A DNA stretch of 64,000 nt, taken from assembly GCF_000340215.1 (NCBI RefSeq), contig NW_006921535.1, forward strand, positions 5,803,414 to 5,867,413, read 5' to 3'. This document shows positions 55,892-64,000 of this stretch, piece after piece (the stretch's first letter is position 1; every line of letters begins with the position of its first letter). The DNA is from Pseudocercospora fijiensis CIRAD86 (lineage: Eukaryota > Ascomycota > Dothideomycetes > Mycosphaerellales > Mycosphaerellaceae). The position numbers were made by a program, and so were the translations under genes. The notes under the pieces were generated by a model. That model did not search any database, had not been told where the DNA came from, and saw nothing but the letters and a program-made list of their open reading frames with translations.

Positions 55892-58716
55892 ATGCCTTCG
55901 TCCATGAAGCGGCTGGGCGACGGCGACGGCGACGGTGACGATGGCTCGGCCGACAACGACAGCGGCATCAACACACCGCAGGCCAAGATCGCGCGGACGG
56001 ACGGCAACGGCCATGCGCAGGGCAATGGCGACTTTTCCGGCAGCGTCAAGAAGAAGATCGCAGGCTCGACGCGAACAGGCCAGGCTTGCGATCGATGCAA
56101 GGTAGGACTTCCCGCATCTGATGCCTTCACGTGCGAACGAAACGTGAAGCGGAAGTGAGCACTGGTGCTGATCGATCGTGATGGCAGATTCGAAAGATTC
56201 GCTGCGATGCGCGGCCGGGAGGCTGTTCACCGTGCCTGCAAAACAACACCGAATGCAAAACCACCGATCGAATAACAGGACGCGCGACGTCGCGCGGCCA
56301 TACCGAACAGATCGAGAATGAGAATGCGCAACTGAAAATGTACATGGTGGAGCTCCAGCAGCAGCTGCGAGAAAATGGACTGGAGCCAAAACCACCACCG
56401 CCAGCTCCAGCGTACATGGCCGGCGGAGGTCAGGCAGCATCGTGGCAACAGGGCCAGAGTTGGGGCAACATATACGCTGGCAGCAGCAGCGCAGCATCGA
56501 GCGTGCAAGGCCGCGATCGCTCGAGCCCGCAAAGTTCTCTCTTGCCCGACTTCCGCGCGGGCTGCATTGGCGACAACTATCTGGGAGTCTCTTCGGAGAA
56601 CAACTGGCTCAGCCCGATCGAAGGCACTTCTCTGGCTCTATTCGGCACCAAGATCGACCTTGCCGAGTTCATGCCCAACGACTCAGACCCCACCGCGAGC
56701 GCAATGTCGTATCGGACATTCCTCAGCCACGCCTTCAGAGCAGAGTATCCTCAGACGCCCGACCTTCCTGCCTACGAACAGTGCAAAGTGTATGCAGACT
56801 GGTACTTTCGCTCCATACAGCAGTTCATACCGCTTCTGCACAAGCCAGACTTCATGAACTTGCTCGACAAGATCCACCACCAGAACTACCAGCCCAAGCC
56901 GGCAGAAGCCGTGATGGTGCACATGGTCCTAGCAGTCATCAACTTCCAGTTCTCATCACGAAACGCCAACGAGCAAGCGCGAGAAGACAGCATGAATCAC
57001 TACCACTACGCCTGCAGCTTAATCCCGGACCTCATCACAGGCCACACACTAGAAGACATCCAAGCGCTGGCGTTGATCTGCTCGCAACTGCGCAATCAAC
57101 CGCGACCAGGAGCGGCATGGATGTTCACAAATCTGGTCATGGGCCTCGCGATTGAGTCAGGCCTGCACAGATCTGCGAAAGCTTGGCAGAACTCGGCCCT
57201 GGAGCAGGACCCTCATCACTTGGAGATGCGGAAGCGAATATTCTGGAGCATACTGTTGTTCCACGTTCACATCAGCGGTAAGCTGGGTCGTCCCATGCCA
57301 CTGCGCATGGACGACTTCGACATTGAAATGCCCGAAGCCAAGCCGGACAACCTTCCCGGTGAGCCCACTGGAAAGTGGAAGAACTGCTCATTCAGGGCTG
57401 GCATTGAAGGTTTCAAGCTCCTCAACATCATGATGCAGGTTTACTCAACCATCTACTCGATCAGATCGACTGGTCAGTATGAGATGAACATTCGCCAGCT
57501 GGAGAAGGATCTGGAGAACTTTCACCAGCAAGTGCCGGTTGAACTTCGAGGAGGACCGCAAAGCCAGGAAGAGGACAGGATTTCAGCCCTGTACCTGGAC
57601 ATTTCCGTTGCCGAGTGCCAACTGCTTCTCCACCATCCCTCACTGTGCAGGACGGCGTCGCCTCAACTGATGAATCAGAACCTCGACACATGCCTCCACT
57701 GGAGTGGGAAGCTACTCGAATCTGCGACACAGCTGAAGACATTGAAGAGCCTCGACACGACGTGGTACTACTCGACGGACTTCTTGGCCGCCATTTTCAC
57801 AACGCTATTCGCATATACGGAAAGGAGGGACCAAATGACCTCGCAGGACTTGCAGAGATTGAGGCAAGACATGGATTCGTGGATCGATGTCATGGCTGAG
57901 GTCGCTAATCTCTTAGGTGCGTGCGAGACTCTACGCAGTACTTTCGCATTACTGACATGCTCTCTAGGCGCCACACCGCAGCTGGTCGTTGCAATCCGCG
58001 GAATCGTTGAATCCTCGTTGGGAAACATCCAGCGACACCTGGCGGCTAAGACGGCATCCGCTGCTGTAGCCTCAGCGTCTTCACCTACAACCTCGGATCA
58101 TCAGCAGGCACAACAATTGTTCAATGCCACAAATGGCTACAGCACGGAGTACACTGCGCAGCAAAGCGGCGATGTGAACCAGAACCAGGCGTATGGCGCG
58201 GATCAATCTCAAAATAACTACCCTCCGCAATCCTTCGCCTATGCACACACTCAACCTCCAGCCCAAAACGGCAACGGCATTTACAACACCTTCGACAGCT
58301 CCGCCTACTCCAGCGAAGAGTCCAAACCCAACATCGAAGCCGAGTTAGTCGCAAGCATGTCTCAGCAACAACCCCAGCCTCCCGCTCCCACAAACTTCAT
58401 GGCCGCCTTCCAATCCCCAAATCCACAAGTCTCCAACAACACCTTCCAGCAATCCCCCCAAACAGCGCAAGCCTACCCGCAACCCGGCCCCGCCGCCTGG
58501 CGCAACTTCGCAGACTCCATGATGACAACCGTTGCCAACGACTACAATCTCCCCACCGGAGCCCTCATGTCCCTCACCACCGCCACAAAACCCGATTCCT
58601 CAGCCGACATGACCGCGATGAATATGGGCAACCTCCCCCTCCCCACGGCTGATGCCAACACCGCTCAGCCTTGGCCGCTTATACACTATAACAGTGCTGC
58701 GGAACCTTCTCAATGA
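55892..58716 (+). CDS. Zn2Cys6 fungal transcription factor
   Basis: Model join(55892..56101,56188..57916,57968..58716), 895 residues. An 86-nt intron splits the zinc cluster (CDRCK|IRKIRC), a common intron site in this family. A 51-nt intron (GTGCGT..CTGAC..CTAG) is in frame, so unspliced transcripts would stay open. The binuclear cluster is canonical: Cys66, 69, 76, 83, 86 and 93 (C-X2-C-X6-C-X6-C-X2-C-X6-C). A basic/Asp-rich N-terminus with a likely nuclear signal precedes it, and a heptad dimerisation helix follows (HTEQIENENAQLKMYMVELQ). The middle (about 255-540) is the fungal-specific transcription factor domain (ADWYFRSIQQFIPLLHKPDF, GRPMPLRMDDFD). The C-terminal third is Gln/Pro/Asn-rich, typical of activation regions. 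Target genes cannot be told. Confidence 0.9.
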
Positions 58717-59020
58717 CATGCTTGATTTTTTTTTACTATCTGTCGTCCGCTGCTGGCATTTGCGTCGGCTTTTGAGCGAGGTGTTCTGGTGTCTACTCAC
58801 ACGATGCGGTGGGGAGGTTGGGTTTACTTTGCTGTGTGAAAAAAAAATCTGGGGCGTTTATTCGCCTTGCATGGATGGGGATGGGATGGGATGGAATGGA
58901 TGTGTATGTATGGTATGGTTGCATTGCATGGCGAAAAAGAATTCGAAAAAAAATTATTGGGGAAAAGAAAAGATATGGGGAGATCGTAGTAACCGTGTGA
59001 CCGTGTAACCGTAACCGTTA
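58717..59020. other. 3' flank of the transcription factor gene
   Basis: T-rich runs right after the stop (58,725-58,740) and ATGGGATGGGATGGAATGGA-like short repeats near 58,875. The last 35 bp repeat AACCGT-type words (GTGTGACCGTGTAACCGTAA) up to the TTA where the next element begins. No gene seen. Confidence 0.45.
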
Positions 59021-59752
59021 GGCCTTGAATACCTCGCGCTCAATTATCCATAATTGAGGTGTCTTATCTATAAGACGAGTGGGTCCACCATAAGACGCGT
59101 TGAATACCTATAATCCATTCAATTATAGGTCTTGTCTATAAGACAGTCCAATTATCTATAATCTACCTCTTTAGATAGGCCAATTTCAAAAGCAGCCCTT
59201 CAGCAAGAGAGCCTTACTTTTATAATTGAACTACTGAAGAATAGGCGCCTATTCTCGTACGGATCCATCTCCTTCCGGTTTAGTACAATATGTCTCGCTC
59301 TTTCTCGTAGTTGTCGTAGAAGTAGGTGTTTTGTAGGGTATATAGTAGTGACGATAGAATAGCGACAATGGACGACTTCGAAGAAGCGGCGGAAGCGGAC
59401 CTCGAGGACCTCGTACTATGCCTATCGGTCTATATAGTACTTTAGATACTTCGTTTATTGCTGAACGAGACGGAGCGACCACGCTATCGACCGAAGGCCT
59501 TCGAGGCCTTCGAGGCCTGCGCCGACTGCTTTAGCGCTATAGAAAATACGGTATTATCTACTATAGCAAGAGAGGCAAGGCAAAGGCAAGAGATAAGGTT
59601 ACAACACAGCGCTAAGAAGGCGGAAATCGATAATTGGGCTTGAATACTCATAATTGGTATAAGACACGCTACAATAAGACGAGAACACGAGATTTACTGT
59701 CTTATCGATAATTCAACACTTATCGATAATTCAACGCGAGGTATTCAAGGCC
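59021..59752. mobile_element. Non-autonomous DNA element (732 bp), PIF/Harbinger-like by its ends
   Basis: The left end GGCCTTGAATACCTCGCG matches the reverse complement of the right end (59,735-59,752) exactly over 18 bp, with similarity continuing (C/TTCAATTAT or TTGAATTAT). Both sides carry TTA (59,018-59,020 and 59,753-59,755), the 3-bp duplication usual for PIF/Harbinger elements. Inside, ATAAGAC occurs about seven times in both directions near the ends, which may be transposase-binding sites. It is too short for a full transposase. Confidence 0.7.
59368..59643 (+). pseudogene. Truncated ORF inside the 732-bp element
   Basis: A 91-codon frame from ATG 59,368 to TGA 59,641-59,643 has one in-frame TAG at 59,443-59,445. 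It begins acidic (MDDFEEAAEADLEDLV) and becomes basic and helical (NETERPRYRPKAF, REARQRQEIRL). It may be the N-terminus of the transposase of the parent element. The family is not recognised directly. Confidence 0.4.
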
Positions 59753-60350
59753 TTAACAGGAGGACCTGCCTTTGTTTTTTTTTTCTCTCTCTCTCTCAAT
59801 CTCCGTTTTTTTTTCGAATTTTCTGTTGGGAAAGTTCTTGCTAACAACTTCCTGCCTACTTTTTTTCGCTTTCATCAAGGTCTGAAAAGAGAAAAAAAAA
59901 ACAGGTTGGAATCTGTCTGCTCACGTGATGTCGCAACAATCTCAGAGCAGTCTGAGCAAGCTTGGGCTTGAGCTTCGCCTCGCGATTCTCGATTATATAT
60001 AGAAGCCCATGTACAGTATACAAAATTCCATGCTTTCCCTCTCTGATGGACAATATGAATGTCTTCTGTTCTGTTCTGTTCTCTACCGTTGTTCCTTCTT
60101 CTTCTTCTTCTTCGACCAAGCCGTTTCTTCTCTCTTCTGGCCTTGCTCTAATGCTTCACTTCCCTTCCCTTCCCTTCCCGTCATCATCTCCGCTACGCTG
60201 AGCCATTGCTCACTGAAACACCACCTTCCGCTTCCGATTCGACCTTCGCAGTACCGGACTCTCGACTTCATTCGAACGTATACCTTCCTGCGCTGGCGAG
60301 GTGGAAATATCGCTTTGCTTCTGATTATTCTGGGCTCCAGACTCGGAAGT
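59753..60350. other. 3' flank of the HMG-CoA reductase gene, no gene seen
   Basis: Holds T and CT runs (59,776-59,815), an A run near 59,890, and CTTCTT repeats near 60,095. Open frames are low-complexity and not convincing. Confidence 0.4.
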
Positions 60351-63300
60351 CTACTTCTTGCCTGTCGCCACGGAATTCTCTGCAATGCTTGTCATTCGGA
60401 GGGCAGTAGGGCTTCTTCTTGGACTCGGCGCTCTGCTGGGTTGCGCGGAGCGGTTATGTGCCATGTGTGCTCGGACAAGGTGACCGGCTGCGAGAGCGGA
60501 ACAGAGAGATAATTCTCCTGCGAGCACACCGGCTGCGACGATCTTTGCGAGTTGTTGTGCGTTGGCTCCGGGTGTGGTTGGATGTGCGCCACGAACGCCG
60601 AGCATGTCGAGCATAGCGGCTTGTGGCTCTAGGACGGTGCCACCGCCAAGAGTGCCGACCTCGATCGATGGCATTGATACGGAGATCTGCAGGTTTCCGT
60701 GCAAGCTGAATGCCAAGTCAGTATATAGTTGTTTGCGCAAGTGACGAGCACGACTTACTTCTTCATGACAGTAATGCAGTTACTGCTCTCCACGTTCTGC
60801 GCCGGGTCCTGGCCAGTTGCCAAGAATATCGCAGTCACGATATTGGAAGCATGAGCATTGAAACCACCTATGGATCCAGCCATGGCGGAACCAATGAAGT
60901 TCTTACTGACGTTAAGCTCCACAAGTGCGTCGACATTGGATTTGAGGACGGTCCGGACAACGTCGCCAGGGATGATAGCCTCGGCGACGACAGACTTGCC
61001 ACGACCATCGATCCAGTTGATGGCAGCCGGCTTTTTGTCGGTGCAGTAGTTGCCAGAAACGGAGATGATGGCCATGTCGCTGAACCCGGCCTCCTTAGAC
61101 ATGACGTTCAGCGCCTGCTCAACACCTTTGGAGATCATGTTCATGCCCATGGCGTCACCGGTCGTCGTCTTGAATCGGACGTAGACGTACGTGCCAGCAA
61201 TGGAGGACTTGAGTTGTTGCAGGCGAGCAAATCGGGAAGTAGAGTTGAAAGCATCCTTCATCACCTTTTGTCCTTCAACACTGTCAAGCCACACCTTTGC
61301 AGCAGCGGCGCGAGCAAGAGTCTCGAAGCCGATGCAAGGTCCACGGGTCATGCCATCACCGGTCAAGACTGTAACAGCTCCACCTCCAGCATTGATGGCC
61401 TTGCAACCACGACTTGTAGAAGCGACAAGCACACCTTCAGTCGTAGCCATGGGCAAGAAGTAGCTGCGGCCATCAATCGTGATCGGTCCAGCGACACCAA
61501 GAGGGAGTGGCAGATATCCGACGACATTCTCACAGCAGGCACCGTGAACGCGGTCGTAATCAAAGTGCTCATAAGGCAGCTTTGACTTCTCCAGTTTCGA
61601 TGTCAGCTCCTTAGTACCTGGCGTGCGAGAGATCATGCCGCGGCGAATCTTTACAGCGCGAGTTTTGTCCTCTAAAGTCTTCTCGAGTGCATACCCAGGA
61701 ATCTTGTTGCGCAATGCCAGGTCAATCAACTCCTCATCATTCAAGATTGGCGCTTGCTTGGCGGCAAGGATAGCCTCACATTCCTCCCTCGTACGCAATC
61801 TCGTGCCATCAAGCGCTTCTTGGTCAACAGCTGGAGGTTCTGGCTCCTCGGTCGGAATTGGCGGGATGGCATGGCCGTTCGCCTTTGGTGCATCTGCCCG
61901 AGCGGAGTCTTGTGCTGGCTCCTTGATAGTCCATCGTGCGGCATTAAAGAGATAGCCATTCAGCGCCAAGCTTATAGCAAGCAGAATAATAACCCACTTG
62001 CTCAGCACAGGATCCTCGAAGCTCTTCAGCAAGCTCTCGACAACTCTACCGCCAAGCGCCGAAAAAAGACCTCGTTGGTATTCGCCGTCAATGATTGTCC
62101 AATCTTGCGGTTCTGGGGTGGCATAGTGCACAGACGGATATTGCAGCTCGTACTTGATCGGCTGGAAGACCGTCACGCTCAGTGGCTGCTTGTTACGCTC
62201 GGCCTGAGAGAAAAGGAAGGCGAGGCCACTTCCAGCAACCTTGAATGGGTCCATCGGCGGCTGTGTAACCACAGAAGACAGCCCAGCTGTGGAGACTGGC
62301 GTATTGTGTCGGGTGCCGCGGAAAGGCATGCTGCAGAGGTTGGCGACATTGATCAAGATGAAGCCAGTAACCATAAGCACCTTGAAACGTGGAATGCTCC
62401 TTTCGCGAGCTTTCATGCCGAAGATGTTCACAGTGCTGGGAGAGACGATGTCGCCATTAGGCCAGTCATTGCTAGAGGCAACATTCTCAGCGACACGTCT
62501 GCTGACGCCCTCTTCCTCCAAGGCCTTCTTGATGGTTACGTGGCGCTTGATCCTGTTGATCTCGAGCTTGATGGTCAAGATTGCGGTGTAGAAAGTGAAG
62601 AGCAGGATACAGTCGAAGAAAAGTGTCCAGGCTGCCAAGAAGCAGAATTGTCGAAGGCCGCCTTGAATTCCAGAGAAGGCGCCTGCTGAAAGGATGGCAA
62701 TTTCGATTGCGTAGTCGCGAATGATCTCGAAACCACGCTCTCGGATGGCCTGCTGTACTGCCTTCTGAATGGTGAAGGCTTCGCCGTTGCCGTTGCCGTT
62801 CTTGGCCTGGTAGGAAGCAGATAGCACAGCTTGAGTCAGCATAATGGGCTTCTCAAAGCCAACGGTAACGACCAAGAATGGCACGCCTTCTGACAGGAGA
62901 ACGACATTCTCCGGCACGCCAAGCTTCAAGGTCACGACAATGCCGAAGAGGAAGGCGAAGGCAGAGCTGAAGAGGGTGGTGGTGCCAAGCCAAAAGTTGG
63001 ATCCCATGCGGCGCATGCTCAGGAAGAGCGAGATGAACGTCAGGTACATTGATAGATAGCCCAGAGACATTATGACGATATCAAGAGTCTCGGCATTCTT
63101 GATCAAGTCCAGGAATGCGCTCCAAGAGTTTTGTGCCCATTCGACCATTCCATTCGAGTTGGGTGCAGTCTTGGCGGTTTTCATGAGCCACTTCTTGTGC
63201 TCGACCTCGTCGTCTGATCCGTCATCTTCGCGAACTGTGCCGGGCGGTGCCGGAATTTCTTGGACGGCCTCGAGAAATTTGGCGGTCTCGGCATATGGCA

Positions 63301-63826
63301 TGGAGAATGCGAGATGCGAGTCGGAAGAGATGGTGGAGAGAATGTTTGCGCTCGAAGGCACGATCTCAGCAGCGCTGCCCTCTGGTAGCGCAATGTTCTT
63401 AGCCATTGGAACTGCTTTTGGCGAGTTGTTTCCAGCATCCAGAAACTCCAGCGTGACCAGCGAAAGCTCATCTTCGCGCGGGCGCTGCACCTTCGGGCGG
63501 CCATTCTCTTCAAGTTGCCATTTCCATGCCGTGTCCTCACCAAGATGTAATCGCCTGCTACCTTCCGAAAGTGACGCGAAATCGATCTTGTTCAGCGAGG
63601 CAAGTGAAGGCTGGAAGAAGCCTTGGTCCAGCAGATTGACGTAGAATGCGCTTCCGAGGATGGCGACCAAGGTGATGGTCCGTATGGGATGCGTACATGC
63701 TTTCAGCGACACGCTCTCGAGATATGGCGTGAGAAGGCTGGAATATGAACCCGGCTTGTTTGGATCTGTGATGTCGCGGTTTCGGCGCCACCTCGTGGGT
63801 AGGATGCTCTCCACGATCTCCAACAT
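60351..63826 (-). CDS. HMG1: 3-hydroxy-3-methylglutaryl-CoA reductase
   Basis: Model complement(join(60351..60705,60759..63826)), 1,140 residues, a normal fungal length. The 53-nt intron (GTAAGT..TTCAG) joins NCITVMKN to LHGNLQIS. This enzyme reduces HMG-CoA to mevalonate with two NADPH, the control step of sterol and isoprenoid synthesis, and sits in the ER membrane. An N-terminal membrane segment (about 45-70) is followed by a sterol-sensing domain (about 245-410) and later segments (near 490 and 613-634). A linker leads to the catalytic domain from about 765 ([16 protein letters not shown]). Catalytic residues are Glu in TTEGVLVAS (about 797), Lys in [10 protein letters not shown] (about 930), Asp in GQDPAQN (about 1007) and His in [12 protein letters not shown] (about 1105). 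A Ser/Pro/Arg-rich tail follows. Confidence 0.96.
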
Positions 63827-64000
63827 GTTGAATGGGTGTGGGAGAGGCAGGAATGGCGATTCGAGTCGGAGGTGAAGCGTACGCTACTCGAGCGATGGGA
63901 CTACGCGTAGGTATGGGGGTATGGCTGCGAGGCTGCGGCGTGCCTTGCCTGTCCTAGGTTGCTATTGTGTGCTGCGGCCAGATTGCAAGCATTATTTCCT
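63827..64000. promoter_or_regulatory. Upstream region of the HMG-CoA reductase gene
   Basis: 174 bp upstream of the start codon, cut by the window edge. No clear TATA or sterol element can be named here. Confidence 0.35.

Noticed and set aside
59000..59020. AACCGT-type repeats as possible telomere sequence
   Set aside because: Only a few irregular copies, internal, next to a MITE; fungal telomeres here would be TTAGGG-type arrays.
60083..60512. Frames downstream of HMG-CoA reductase (both strands)
   Set aside because: They overlap the reductase last exon or its 3' flank and are low complexity.

Overview
The window is nuclear DNA of a filamentous ascomycete. The host genes have short introns (48-96 nt) with GT..AG ends, and they encode fungal protein types: a Zn2Cys6 regulator, a cutinase, small cysteine-rich secreted proteins and an HMG-CoA reductase. 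A 39 kb block of transposons has been mutated by repeat-induced point mutation (RIP). Gene content and CpA-type RIP fit a plant-associated Dothideomycete (Mycosphaerellaceae-like), but that placement is inference.

Layout. Positions 1-5.9 kb hold three minus-strand host genes: a coiled-coil/ubiquitin-like/C2H2 protein, a proline-iminopeptidase-like hydrolase and an 8-cysteine secreted protein. They are followed by a diverged tandem repeat. From 5,910 to 44,969 lies a four-level nest of transposons. (1) A DNA transposon of about 4.0 kb has short inverted ends and a TA duplication. (2) Inside it is a 7.15 kb chromodomain Gypsy element (LTRs 199 bp). (3) Inside that is a 13.8 kb chromodomain Gypsy element (LTRs 171 bp, exact 5-bp target duplication TGCTT) with about 5 kb of extra coding sequence after pol. 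(4) Innermost is a 14.07 kb Gypsy element (LTRs 317 bp) with a third long ORF after pol and a CTAG-repeat motif at each module boundary. Across the nest CpA/TpG is nearly absent while CpG is kept, so the old reading frames can be followed through stops that are almost all TAG or TAA.

The host tandem repeat resumes after the nest (45.06-45.4 kb), so the nest sits in a repeat array. Then come a ZIP metal transporter, a cutinase gene with an unresolved 5' end, a two-exon 73-residue cysteine-rich secreted protein, an AT-rich relic (49.6-50.5 kb), degenerate 118-126 bp repeats, and weak candidate small genes (52-53.6 kb).

The right end is gene-dense: a secreted GlcG/haem-degrading-family protein, convergent with a Cgi121-like KEOPS subunit; a Zn2Cys6 transcription factor divergent from the latter; a 732-bp non-autonomous DNA element with TTA duplications; and a complete HMG-CoA reductase.

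The host genes do not form one pathway. The secreted proteins and cutinase near the transposon-rich DNA fit an accessory, host-interaction compartment, while HMG-CoA reductase, the KEOPS subunit and the regulator are core genes. The least expected content is the extra coding capacity of the two very large Gypsy elements and the four-copy boundary motif of the innermost one.
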